DNA from: a virus
DNA length: 21,907 nt
Strand: one strand, 5' to 3'
Virus record (IMG/VR): IMGVR_UViG_3300036770_002586
Span: 1 to 21,907 of that record
The position numbers and the translations under genes were made by a program. The notes beneath the pieces are model-generated. The model worked only from the letters and a program-made list of their open reading frames with translations, had not been told where the DNA came from and did no database searches. Positions 13,616 to 21,907 of this stretch are shown here, piece by piece. The number at the start of each line of letters is the position of its first letter. The stretch's first letter is position 1.

Positions 13616-16130
13616 TAAAAAAATATATCAAATTTGTACCAATACAGAAAGTGATTGGGACTATGTACATGAAGTATTGACAAGAGATGGTACATTAGAA
13701 GATAATATTCCTACTAGAGGTATCGATTTGGTTGATTTTAAAGAGCATAGTCCTACTAGGTCTACTTATTTGATGACTGAGGAAGAAGCAGAATTATTAA
13801 AACAAAATCCAAGAATTAAGTTTGTTTGTTTGGATTATGCTAGTTACCCTGAATATAAACCACCTAAAGAAGAATTACACACTGTACCATATAGATATGT
13901 TTCTACTGTAAAAAATTACAGAAACTTTTCAAATCCAAGTATTATGCCCACCACGCCAACATCTGCTGATTTAGATAGAGCAGGTTACCAATTACTTAGA
14001 ATGACACAAAAAGAAAATCCATGGTATGGTATTAGCGCACAAACTGTTATACAAAATAAAATACCAAACACTGCTACTGGTATTGGAGTAGATGTTATAG
14101 TAGGAGACGATGGTTGTGATTTTGGTCATGCGGAATTTCAAACTAATACTGGATCAGGACCAGATGATTTAATAGATGGAAACGTATTAAGCAATACTGG
14201 TACCTGTATGTTAGTAGATTTAGTTTTAGAAGCGCCATATTATATTGATCCTGCATGGTTTAATGCTAGCCCAAGCACTAGGTTAACTACTAGATGGGAT
14301 GGTACTACGGTGCCGGTTGAATCAGTAGCAAGAACATGGTGGGGAAATTCATCACAGCGATCAAGTGAATTTAGTAGTGCAGGTACAGTAACAATTACCT
14401 CTAGTTATACAAGGGCAAATTGTAATGGAGATAACTTAAATAGTCCAGGTGAGGGTGATCATGGCACATGTTGCGGTGCTTTAACCTATGGTAGGACACA
14501 AGGATGGGCGTACAATGCTAATAAGTTTTTTATTAATGTATACGGAACTTACGGAGCAGGTATCGAACAATATTTTGACCTAGTAAAAATATTTCATCAA
14601 ATTAAACCTATTAACCCTACATATGGCACAAGAAATCCAACAATATGTAGTAATAGTTGGGGCTACAGAGCGGTACAAGGAAGTTCAGGTGGTGCATATT
14701 ATTTTAGACAAGGAACTACTGGTCAAGGAGGCGTGACATTTACTGGAGCAAGTAAGCCTGCTTTTATGCAATATTTAGGAAGTACAGGAGACGCTGGTAG
14801 ATTTAAAGGTGAAATGTTAGATAATAGCTTTACTGAAGCAGGCAATGAATTAATCCAAGCAGGCGTCATTTTTGTAGCAGCAGCAGGAAACAGTAATCAA
14901 CAACAAGTAGGATCAGATCAACCAGATTATAATAATTATTGGGCTAGTGGTCTTAATATAGAATTATCCAAGGCAACGCATTCAGAATTTGGTTTAACAT
15001 GCTATAATACAACAAGTCGTAGAGGTTTCCCTCAACAATTGGGGAAATACACATCAAATGGACAAGTAGTTTATCCTGCAATTAATATAGGAGCATTAGA
15101 TGATCAAAATATGTCAGACGGGAAAGAACGAAAAGTAAATTATAGTGATATGGGTGATCAAATTGATGTATATGCTCCCGCAGATGGAACAATGGCAGCT
15201 AATCGTGGGTATACTCCTGAATATTTAAGACCAGACACTTACCCAGGATCAGGTGCACCACAGGGTTTTACTGCACTTTGTAATGCTATTGCAAGATTAA
15301 ATGGTACCTCAAGCTTTAATGCTGAGCCAAACACAGGCTGGAGGCTTATCACTACTAGTGATACCACTGCTACATTAACTTCTATTCCTAGTGACTTAAA
15401 AGGGTCAGCAGGATTAAGTTTATTATCTATATCAGGTGGAGATAATGATGACGGTTATTATGGAGTAAACATATCAGGTGGAGGTGGATTTACTATAACA
15501 TTTGCAAATTCTACATTTGGTAATGTTTTTATTTCAACTAACAGTTTAGTAACTTTTACATCAGGGTATATTGATTTAACTTTTAATGAATCTACACCAA
15601 CTATGCGTAAAATTTGCATTAGTGCGGATGATAATAGTTGTCAACGTTGTTATGGTGGGTTTGAAGGCAGTTCTCCTAATCGTAGAATAAGATTTAGATT
15701 TGAAGGAACTAATGATATATCAGGGGTTGTTGGTAGTCCCAACATGGTATGGGAATTAACATTATACGAAAATGCTAGAAGTCAATTTGATATACAAATT
15801 GGAGAAAACGCTAGGTACACCACCGATGCATCCTTTTTTGATGCATCTTTTGGAGGAACAAGTGCTGCTTGTCCTGTATCTACAGGGTTTATAGCTACTA
15901 AATTAGAATCAAATAGAAATTGGACTTGGCAAGATGTAAGAAGCTATTTACAGTCAATTTCTATACAAGATGAAAGTAAATTTTATCAAGGACCAACCCC
16001 AACAACTGCCACAAGTTCTGATTGGGCAGATTTAAACAGTTTGATGGGAGGTACTAGGAGAGTCTTATATAATCCTCAAACGTTAACAATTAGTAATGTA
16101 TCGTTTACTGAGGGTATAAACATTACATAA
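13608..16130 (+). CDS. Subtilisin-like serine protease (S8) with propeptide and inserted beta-rich domain
   Basis: 840 aa. Residues 45-80 (RSTYLMTEEEAELLKQNPRIKFVCLD) resemble an inhibitor I9 propeptide. The catalytic triad is intact: D167 in VIVGDDGCDFGH, H285 in GDHGTCCG, S752 in GGTSAACP; the oxyanion Asn is N428 in VAAAGNSN, with SNSWG at 348-352. N428 and S752 are 324 residues apart, against 66 in subtilisin. Most of the excess falls at about 560-740, a Gly/Asn/Ser-rich, probably beta-sandwich segment with blocks like CISADDNSCQRCYGGFEGSSPNRR that I recall from marine phage virion proteins. No signal peptide. Position between the capsid and fibre genes suggests a virion-associated protease or a processing enzyme; the substrate is unknown. 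Its ATG overlaps the HNH gene by 8 nt, and its stop lies 4 nt from the stop of the convergent gene. Confidence 0.88.
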   Translation: MSDKKIYQICTNTESDWDYVHEVLTRDGTLEDNIPTRGIDLVDFKEHSPTRSTYLMTEEEAELLKQNPRIKFVCLDYASYPEYKPPKEELHTVPYRYVSTVKNYRNFSNPSIMPTTPTSADLDRAGYQLLRMTQKENPWYGISAQTVIQNKIPNTATGIGVDVIVGDDGCDFGHAEFQTNTGSGPDDLIDGNVLSNTGTCMLVDLVLEAPYYIDPAWFNASPSTRLTTRWDGTTVPVESVARTWWGNSSQRSSEFSSAGTVTITSSYTRANCNGDNLNSPGEGDHGTCCGALTYGRTQGWAYNANKFFINVYGTYGAGIEQYFDLVKIFHQIKPINPTYGTRNPTICSNSWGYRAVQGSSGGAYYFRQGTTGQGGVTFTGASKPAFMQYLGSTGDAGRFKGEMLDNSFTEAGNELIQAGVIFVAAAGNSNQQQVGSDQPDYNNYWASGLNIELSKATHSEFGLTCYNTTSRRGFPQQLGKYTSNGQVVYPAINIGALDDQNMSDGKERKVNYSDMGDQIDVYAPADGTMAANRGYTPEYLRPDTYPGSGAPQGFTALCNAIARLNGTSSFNAEPNTGWRLITTSDTTATLTSIPSDLKGSAGLSLLSISGGDNDDGYYGVNISGGGGFTITFANSTFGNVFISTNSLVTFTSGYIDLTFNESTPTMRKICISADDNSCQRCYGGFEGSSPNRRIRFRFEGTNDISGVVGSPNMVWELTLYENARSQFDIQIGENARYTTDASFFDASFGGTSAACPVSTGFIATKLESNRNWTWQDVRSYLQSISIQDESKFYQGPTPTTATSSDWADLNSLMGGTRRVLYNPQTLTISNVSFTEGINIT

Positions 16131-16134
16131 TAAA

Positions 16135-16500
16135 TTATATAGTAAGATCAGTATCAACTGTTATATCTAATATTGATTTAGTTTTATCTTTTAATTTTTT
16201 CTTTTGTAATGCAGCACAGTTTAAACAATAAGTTTTTACGTTATTTTTTTCTTTATTTTTTCTATTTCCATCTTTATAAAATAAAGAAAGTTGAATTTTA
16301 TCTTCGGCCGTAAAACCGCATTTTTCACATTTGTTTTTCTTACTTTGTAAATAGCTATAATTGTCGCTATACTTACCTTTAGCACAACTAGCACAATATT
16401 TGTGCCATTTTTGAAATCCATATTTGCTTTTACCATTAGGTTTTACCAATGATATATTACAAATTTCACATAGCTTACGTCTAGGTTGTCTCAATAACAT
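16135..16500 (-). CDS. HNH-like zinc protein with four CxxC pairs, catalytic His lost
   Basis: 121 aa from the ATG at 16500 (a TTG at 16503 precedes it). Four CxxC motifs: C11/C14, C36/C39, C58/C61, C92/C95, enough for two zinc sites. The second half, KCEKCGFTAEDKIQLSL-FY-KDGNRKNKEKNNVKTYCLNC, follows the phage HNH pattern C..CGF...QL.v-HH-iDGN..NN...NL.tlC.NC, but the His-His pair is F74-Y75 and the usual trailing His is absent. All zinc ligands are kept, so it probably still folds and may bind DNA. A perfect minus-strand TATAAATA lies 4 nt upstream of the ATG. It converges on the protease gene. A DNA-binding relic or repurposed homing endonuclease is the likeliest reading. Confidence 0.78.
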   Translation of the reverse strand: MLLRQPRRKLCEICNISLVKPNGKSKYGFQKWHKYCASCAKGKYSDNYSYLQSKKNKCEKCGFTAEDKIQLSLFYKDGNRKNKEKNNVKTYCLNCAALQKKKLKDKTKSILDITVDTDLTI

Positions 16501-16504
16501 CAAG

Positions 16505-16512
16505 TATTTATA
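16505..16512 (-). promoter_or_regulatory. Perfect T4 late promoter core (minus strand)
   Basis: TATAAATA on the minus strand, identical to the T4 late consensus, then CTTG and the ATG at 16500. The only exact consensus match in the window. Confidence 0.75.
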
Positions 16513-16567
16513 AAAGGAAAAAAGATATAACTGGTTCTTTTTTCTATCATAAGTACTATTCCAATAT

Positions 16568-16575
16568 GATAAATA
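16568..16575 (+). promoter_or_regulatory. T4-type late promoter core for the fibre genes
   Basis: GATAAATA 21 nt before the ATG at 16597, with AAGGGA between them as ribosome binding site. It probably serves both fibre genes. Confidence 0.65.
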
Positions 16576-16596
16576 TAATATAAGGGATTTTAATTT

Positions 16597-19566
16597 ATGT
16601 CATCAGATCCATTTAATTCGGCCGGTGGTTTTAGCGCAAGTATACCACCTATTACTGTTGTTGATGCCAATGGTAACGTTGTTACTAATATTGATACCAC
16701 AGGAAATGTAGCTGCCAACAATATTTATGGTAATAACTTTTATTGGGCAAATGGACAACCCTTTACGCCTGGTGGTGGACAAGGAATACAAGGTGTACAG
16801 GGTATTCAAGGATTTTATGGTTTACAAGGACTTCAAGGTATATCTGGAACAGGAACACAGGGTATACAAGGTACGATAGGTTTACAGGGTGATATAGGTT
16901 TACAAGGGTTACAAGGTATTGCAGGATCTACTGCGGCGCAAGGTATACAAGGTATAACTGGTAATCAAGGTATTACAGGTAGTCAAGGTGTACAAGGTGT
17001 AACTGGTAGCCAAGGTGTACAAGGGATAACTGGTAGTCAAGGTATTACAGGGAGTCAAGGTGTACAAGGTTTAACTGGTAGCCAAGGTGTACAAGGGATA
17101 ACTGGTAGTCAAGGTATACAAGGACTTCAAGGTGTACAAGGTGTAACCGGTAGTCAAGGCGTACAAGGCGTACAAGGTGTAACCGGTAGTCAAGGCGTAC
17201 AAGGACTTCAAGGCGTACAAGGACTTCAAGGCGTACAAGGCGTACAAGGACTTCAAGGCGTACAAGGCGTACAAGGACTTCAAGGCGTACAAGGACTTCA
17301 AGGCGTACAAGGCGTACAAGGACTTCAAGGCGTACAAGGCGTTCAGGGAACACAGGGTGTACAAGGTGTACAAGGAATACAGGGTATTCAAGGCGTTCAG
17401 GGAACACAGGGTGTACAAGGTGTACAAGGAATACAGGGTATTCAAGGAATACAAGGAACACAAGGACTGCAAGGTACTACTATTGCACTTACTGTAAGTC
17501 AAGGAAATATCACAGGCGGAAATATAATAAATGTAGTTTCAAATGTTTCTGGTTTAATTTTTGATACCGATACTGGTTTCAACGTCACAGATTTGGGTGC
17601 AGGTAATGTTGTAGTATCATTGGGAAGTACATTTAAAACTTGGGAAGTTAATGGTCAACCAAGTCTCGTTGCTGTAGGTGAAGATACAGTTGAGTTTATT
17701 GCCGGTAATGGTATTGTAATTACTACAGATCCAAATTCGACTCCTCAAAGTATTACTTTTTCTTCTACCGGTGGTAGTGGATCAGAAATTAGCAATGGCA
17801 ATAGTAATGTTAACATAGCTAATGCTGATGGTAATATTACTTTTGCAGCAAATGGTATAGCAAATGTCATGACAGTTGGAGAAACAGGAGTATATATACC
17901 TAACACCTCGGGTGGTGCTACAAACATTCAACTAGGTGATCCAACACAAGGAAATTTAGTTACAAATGCAGTATCACTTACAAATTCATCATCAGTAAGT
18001 AATGCTATTGCACAATTAAACAACGTATTAGGTAAACTAGTTCCACCAAGTCCAAATAATTTCCCTGGTGGGCAAACATTAACTATTTCTAGTTTGTCAA
18101 CATATCGTATGGCAAATTTTGTACAAACAGATAATACACCAGGAGCCAACAAATCAGTTTCAGGCGGCACCACTGTAACTTCAGTTAGAAGAGCCAGTTC
18201 TTATACTACTTCAAACATTGCAAATGTTGGCCCAGGTGATCAAGGTACAATTACTGCATTTTTAAATGGTACTGATTCTGGTAATCGAACATTAACTACA
18301 TCATTGGATGGAAATGGAACATATAGTAACTTAGTAATTTTCAATAATTATGATTATAATGTTGTCAATGCAAATATTGCAGCAGGTTTTTGGTCAGTAT
18401 TTTCTAGTAGAGCAAGTGGTACAGTAACCGAAGGATGGAATGAAGTAAAAATTGCAGATAGTGCTACAAGTAATACTAATACTCCAAGTTGGTATTATGA
18501 TAGTAGTGCACCAGGTACACCTGCATTCAGTAATGTAAGTTTTTCAGCTCCTGGATCACCAACTTATACATATTCAAGTACTGTACCTCACTATCCAAAT
18601 ACAAATCAGTTTACAGCAAACTTTGAAGTTAATCGATTAAGCGGAAATATGTATCCAACAAGTGACACATTTATAACTGGTACAGCAGCAGGTGCATTTG
18701 CTGCTCCTGCAAGTGTAACATATGCTACAGCAGGTGTTACAACACCCTTAGCACAAAATTTATATGTAAGTTCAGGAACACAATTAGTTTCAACAACTGC
18801 AAACATCACGTCAGGGTTTGGTGCAAGTAGTAGCAGTCCAACTGTAAGTGCTAATAATAGTTATAATGTTGGTACACAATCATTATCTCCTGGTGCTAAT
18901 ATACTTTACAAAACTGGCACATCCAGTACAATGGAAGAAGCAAATATTGTTATTACCGGTACTGTTGGTGTTGGATCGGGATTGGCATTTAGAATTGATA
19001 ATCCAGGATCAACAGATACTCCTAGTTTTTCAGCAAGTGCTACTGCGTTTAATAGTCAAACAGGACCGTTACAAACATATGATGCAACAATAGTTGCAGC
19101 AATAATGAAACACGATATTACAAATTATGCTACTGGATATTTACCAGTAGGACCAAATTTGAGTAGCGGTAGAGGTGGTTCACAATACTTTACTTTTAAG
19201 TTCATTAGAACCTCACTGTCAAAGTTTGATTTTAAATGGACAGGCACATTGGCTGGATTATGGGTAGCATTACCAGGAAGCACAATAGATTCTACATCTA
19301 CATTAAATGGTTGGTTAGATTTAAGTTTAGCATATGCTGGTGCAGGTGTACCTGGAGCTAACACAGATGCAGGTGGAAATGGTAGTAATGGAGCAGCATT
19401 AGGTGGAGTAGCTCCATTAAATTCTGCTCAAACAAATAAAGCAATAACAGCAACATTTGGTACAGTAAGTTCATCAAGTACAGGAACAAATGAAATTTAT
19501 GTTCGTATCAAATTAACAAGTGGACAGAGTATCACAGCATTTAGTTTACAAGCAGCAAGCAATTAA
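16597..19566 (+). CDS. Collagen-like tail fibre protein 1
   Basis: 989 aa. Residues 1-58 are a short N-terminal domain ([21 protein letters not shown], then [15 protein letters not shown]) of a type I recall at the N-terminus of marine phage fibres, probably the virion attachment part. Residues about 59-294 are a Gly-X-X array, first mixed (GITGSQGVQ), then almost pure Gly-X-Gln. Residues about 300-600 are Asn/Thr/Ser-rich beta structure ([22 protein letters not shown] near 465-486). The C-terminal part contains blocks such as [52 protein letters not shown] and [37 protein letters not shown], which recur, as I remember, in cyanophage fibre C-termini and probably form the receptor-binding trimer. 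Intact; 12 nt separate its stop from the next fibre gene. Confidence 0.85.
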   Translation: MSSDPFNSAGGFSASIPPITVVDANGNVVTNIDTTGNVAANNIYGNNFYWANGQPFTPGGGQGIQGVQGIQGFYGLQGLQGISGTGTQGIQGTIGLQGDIGLQGLQGIAGSTAAQGIQGITGNQGITGSQGVQGVTGSQGVQGITGSQGITGSQGVQGLTGSQGVQGITGSQGIQGLQGVQGVTGSQGVQGVQGVTGSQGVQGLQGVQGLQGVQGVQGLQGVQGVQGLQGVQGLQGVQGVQGLQGVQGVQGTQGVQGVQGIQGIQGVQGTQGVQGVQGIQGIQGIQGTQGLQGTTIALTVSQGNITGGNIINVVSNVSGLIFDTDTGFNVTDLGAGNVVVSLGSTFKTWEVNGQPSLVAVGEDTVEFIAGNGIVITTDPNSTPQSITFSSTGGSGSEISNGNSNVNIANADGNITFAANGIANVMTVGETGVYIPNTSGGATNIQLGDPTQGNLVTNAVSLTNSSSVSNAIAQLNNVLGKLVPPSPNNFPGGQTLTISSLSTYRMANFVQTDNTPGANKSVSGGTTVTSVRRASSYTTSNIANVGPGDQGTITAFLNGTDSGNRTLTTSLDGNGTYSNLVIFNNYDYNVVNANIAAGFWSVFSSRASGTVTEGWNEVKIADSATSNTNTPSWYYDSSAPGTPAFSNVSFSAPGSPTYTYSSTVPHYPNTNQFTANFEVNRLSGNMYPTSDTFITGTAAGAFAAPASVTYATAGVTTPLAQNLYVSSGTQLVSTTANITSGFGASSSSPTVSANNSYNVGTQSLSPGANILYKTGTSSTMEEANIVITGTVGVGSGLAFRIDNPGSTDTPSFSASATAFNSQTGPLQTYDATIVAAIMKHDITNYATGYLPVGPNLSSGRGGSQYFTFKFIRTSLSKFDFKWTGTLAGLWVALPGSTIDSTSTLNGWLDLSLAYAGAGVPGANTDAGGNGSNGAALGGVAPLNSAQTNKAITATFGTVSSSSTGTNEIYVRIKLTSGQSITAFSLQAASN
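16773..17475 (+). repeat. Gly-X-Gln coding array in fibre 1
   Basis: Nine-base periodic array GGN-NNN-CAR. The 5' part alternates with Gly-X-Thr-Gly-Ser-Gln units; 17200-17337 is built of 18- and 27-bp units (GGACTTCAAGGCGTACAA, with or without an extra GGCGTACAA). Leu is mostly CTT and Val mostly GTA. Confidence 0.9.
17338..17445 (+). repeat. Exact 54-bp tandem duplication in fibre 1
   Basis: 17338-17391 and 17392-17445 are identical over 54 bases, including the mixture of CAA and CAG codons, so the duplication is recent. Each copy encodes 18 residues (six Gly-X-Gln triplets, X = V, T, V, V, I, I). Confidence 0.9.
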
Positions 19567-19578
19567 GGATAATAAGTA

Positions 19579-21907
19579 ATGTCAATTTCACAAAGTCAAA
19601 AATTAGACCTACTCTATAAGCAGGCATTTGGTGTTACAAAAACGGACACAGAGGCAAATAAGAGCCCAAGTAATGAATCTATTCCAAGCCCATTACTTAT
19701 AAGAGGAGATACTGTTTGGGTAGAGGCTGATCAAATACCAGCTATAGCAGCAGATGTGCCTGGATATGTACAAGGATATACAGGAACAGGTGCTATTCAA
19801 TGTGTTGCAGACACTACTACGGTTCCCATTGGAGGTATTTATCCAACATGGTTGACAAATTTGACATATTGGATTCCTCAAGAATTTGGCTCAACTTACT
19901 TAGTTAAAACATATGTTGATAACCCAGGTGCAATTAACCCAGAGATTACTGGTACACAAATTTTTGATGCAGGATCAAGTGGTACAGGTGAATATTGGTT
20001 CAATTACCAGTCTGGTGTATTGAACTTTATTGGAAATACTATTCCAACAGCATTAACATCAGGTAAAGTCATTTATGTTGTCGGGTATCGTTATATTGGT
20101 ACAGTAGGATTATCTGGAGGAGGTGGTGGTCAAGGATTACAAGGTATTCAAGGGTATCAAGGATTACAAGGTGTTCAAGGGATATTAGGTAGTCAAGGAA
20201 CACAAGGACTACAGGGAGTTCAAGGAGTTCAAGGACTACAAGGTACACAAGGACTACAGGGTGTTCAAGGAGTTCAGGGAACACAAGGCACACAAGGCGT
20301 TCAAGGACTACAAGGCGTTCAAGGACTACAAGGCGTTCAAGGACTACAAGGCGTTCAAGGTACACAAGGACTACAGGGTGTACAAGGCGTACAAGGCACA
20401 CAAGGACTACAGGGAGTTCAAGGTACACAAGGACTACAGGGTGTTCAAGGTACACAAGGCACTCAGGGAGTACAAGGTACACAAGGCGTTCAAGGTACAC
20501 AAGGCGTTCAAGGCACACAAGGACTACAGGGTGTTCAAGGTACACAAGGCGTACAAGGCACACAAGGCGTTCAAGGCACACAAGGACTACAGGGAGTTCA
20601 AGGTACACAAGGACTACAAGGCGTACAAGGTACACAAGGCGTTCAAGGAACACAAGGTACACAAGGTACACAAGGTGTTCAAGGAACACAAGGCGTACAA
20701 GGACTACAAGGAACACAAGGTGTACAAGGACTACAAGGCGTTCAAGGCACACAAGGACTACAGGGTGTACAAGGTACACAAGGCGTCCAAGGTACACAGG
20801 GTGTACAAGGCGTTCAAGGCACACAAGGCGTACAAGGAACACAAGGCGTACAAGGCGTTCAAGGTACACAAGGCGTTCAAGGTACACAAGGACTACAAGG
20901 CGTTCAAGGTACACAAGGCGTCCAAGGTACACAGGGTGTACAAGGCGTTCAAGGCACACAAGGCGTACAAGGCATTCAAGGTACACAAGGCGTTCAAGGT
21001 ACACAAGGACTACAGGGTGTTCAAGGTACACAAGGCGTACAAGGCACACAAGGCGTACAGGGTACACAAGGCGTACAGGGTACACAGGGCGTACAAGGTA
21101 CACAAGGCGTACAAGGCATACAAGGCGTTCAAGGTACACAAGGCGTTCAAGGTACACAAGGCGTTCAAGGAACACAAGGCGTACAGGGTACACAGGGCGT
21201 ACAAGGTACACAAGGCGTTCAAGGTACACAGGGCGTACAAGGTACACAAGGCGTACAAGGTACACAGGGCGTACAAGGTACACAAGGCGTACAAGGTACA
21301 CAAGGAACACAGGGAGTACAAGGACTACAGGGAGTACAAGGACTACAGGGAGTTCAAGGTACACAAGGCGTTCAAGGTACACAAGGCGTTCAAGGTACAC
21401 AAGGCATACAAGGCATACAAGGCGTACAAGGACTACAGGGAGTTCAAGGAACACAAGGCGTTCAAGGTACACAAGGCACACAAGGCGTTCAAGGTACACA
21501 AGGCACACAAGGCGTACAAGGACTACAGGGAGTTCAAGGTACACAAGGCGTTCAAGGTACACAAGGTACACAAGGCACACAAGGCGTTCAAGGTACACAA
21601 GGCGTACAAGGCACACAAGGCGTTCAAGGTACACAAGGCGTACAAGGTACACAAGGAACACAGGGAGTACAAGGACTACAGGGAGTTCAAGGTACACAAG
21701 GACTACAAGGCACACAAGGCGTTCAAGGTACACAAGGAACACAGGGAGTACAAGGACTACAGGGAGTTCAAGGTACACAAGGCGTTCAAGGTACACAAGG
21801 CATACAAGGCATACAAGGAGTACAAGGACTACAGGGAGTTCAAGGTACACAAGGCGTTCAAGGTACACAAGGCACACAAGGCGTTCAAGGTACACAAGGA
21901 ACACAGG
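19579..21907 (+). CDS. Collagen-like tail fibre protein 2 (3'-truncated by window)
   Basis: At least 776 codons, open to the window end. AAGGA at 19565-19569 overlaps the stop of fibre 1 and precedes the ATG by 9 nt, so the two genes are probably cotranscribed. Residues 1-180 form an N-terminal domain beginning [21 protein letters not shown] and continuing with [42 protein letters not shown] and [19 protein letters not shown] to [16 protein letters not shown] recall this domain from marine T4-like phage virion proteins, where it is probably the virion-attachment end. From about residue 184 to the window end all is Gly-X-Gln, roughly 197 triplets, X almost always V, T, L or I. The C-terminal receptor-binding part is outside the window. 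Confidence 0.85.
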   Translation, partial: MSISQSQKLDLLYKQAFGVTKTDTEANKSPSNESIPSPLLIRGDTVWVEADQIPAIAADVPGYVQGYTGTGAIQCVADTTTVPIGGIYPTWLTNLTYWIPQEFGSTYLVKTYVDNPGAINPEITGTQIFDAGSSGTGEYWFNYQSGVLNFIGNTIPTALTSGKVIYVVGYRYIGTVGLSGGGGGQGLQGIQGYQGLQGVQGILGSQGTQGLQGVQGVQGLQGTQGLQGVQGVQGTQGTQGVQGLQGVQGLQGVQGLQGVQGTQGLQGVQGVQGTQGLQGVQGTQGLQGVQGTQGTQGVQGTQGVQGTQGVQGTQGLQGVQGTQGVQGTQGVQGTQGLQGVQGTQGLQGVQGTQGVQGTQGTQGTQGVQGTQGVQGLQGTQGVQGLQGVQGTQGLQGVQGTQGVQGTQGVQGVQGTQGVQGTQGVQGVQGTQGVQGTQGLQGVQGTQGVQGTQGVQGVQGTQGVQGIQGTQGVQGTQGLQGVQGTQGVQGTQGVQGTQGVQGTQGVQGTQGVQGIQGVQGTQGVQGTQGVQGTQGVQGTQGVQGTQGVQGTQGVQGTQGVQGTQGVQGTQGVQGTQGTQGVQGLQGVQGLQGVQGTQGVQGTQGVQGTQGIQGIQGVQGLQGVQGTQGVQGTQGTQGVQGTQGTQGVQGLQGVQGTQGVQGTQGTQGTQGVQGTQGVQGTQGVQGTQGVQGTQGTQGVQGLQGVQGTQGLQGTQGVQGTQGTQGVQGLQGVQGTQGVQGTQGIQGIQGVQGLQGVQGTQGVQGTQGTQGVQGTQGTQ
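20128..21907 (+). repeat. Long Gly-X-Gln coding array in fibre 2 (continues past window)
   Basis: At least 1.78 kb of period-9 DNA (GGN-NNN-CAR) staying in the same frame throughout. Units such as GGTACACAAGGCGTTCAA recur many times, and longer blocks reappear, for example near 21403-21449 and 21799-21845 (differing at one base over most of the length). Leu is CTA or TTA, never the CTT used in fibre 1. I saw no proline or charged residue in it. Confidence 0.92.

Noticed and set aside
20069-21904. 611-codon open frame on the minus strand (Val/Leu/Tyr-rich)
   Set aside because: It is the antisense of the Gly-X-Gln array. The period-9 repeat contains no stop in that frame, so openness is a by-product; it has no start signal or natural composition. 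The same applies to minus-strand frames at 17045-17502 and 21010-21321.
20128-21907. CRISPR array or non-coding satellite
   Set aside because: The repeat is 9 bp with no unique spacers, keeps a single open frame from a well-defined N-terminal domain, and varies mainly at codon third positions.

Overview
The window is a stretch of a T4-like myovirus genome. It is AT-rich, and its structural genes are recognisable as gp46, gp26, gp20, gp21, gp22 and gp23. Short protein-coding genes are packed tightly, and many are preceded by a T4-type late promoter core (NNTAAATA). Several proteins (a PD-(D/E)XK nuclease next to gp46, a small basic protein and an acidic protein between gp20 and gp21, fibres with a '[10 protein letters not shown]' or '[13 protein letters not shown]' N-terminus) resemble families I know from marine T4-like phages of cyanobacteria and Pelagibacter. 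A marine T4-like phage, possibly a pelagimyophage, is the best guess; the host cannot be proven from this window.

Layout. 1-1797 (+): C-terminal part of the recombination ATPase gp46, then a Holliday-junction-resolvase-like nuclease. 1798-2210: no convincing gene; about 320 bp of unusually hairpin-rich sequence (candidate structured RNA), then a terminator serving the minus-strand gene beside it. 2211-3265 (-): baseplate hub protein gp26 with a downstream -1 frame that has no start codon and is joined to gp26 through a canonical T_TTT_TTC slippery site and a stem-loop, so a programmed -1 frameshift fusion is predicted. 3298-3318: two late promoters back to back. 3330-7157: a 1275-residue tape-measure-like protein with a GH19 muralytic domain. 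7178-13171: head module in T4 order: gp20 portal, small protein, acidic core protein, gp21 protease, gp22 scaffold, gp23 major capsid, closed by a strong intrinsic terminator. 13235-16512: an accessory cassette, with a virion-type subtilisin-like protease between two degenerate HNH-type genes that point inward, each with its own late promoter. 16568-21907: two successive tail-fibre-like genes with long Gly-X-Gln arrays; the second runs off the window.

The genes act together in late infection. gp21, gp22, gp23 and the core proteins build and mature the head on the gp20 portal. gp26, its frameshift product and the tape-measure protein serve baseplate and tail assembly, and the GH19 domain probably opens the cell wall on entry. 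The fibre genes give host recognition. The points most worth a second look are the gp26 frameshift signal, the hairpin-rich region at 1808-2124, the HNH-flanked protease cassette with an extra beta-rich domain inserted in the protease, the near-leaderless late promoters, and the proline-free Gly-X-Gln fibre arrays.
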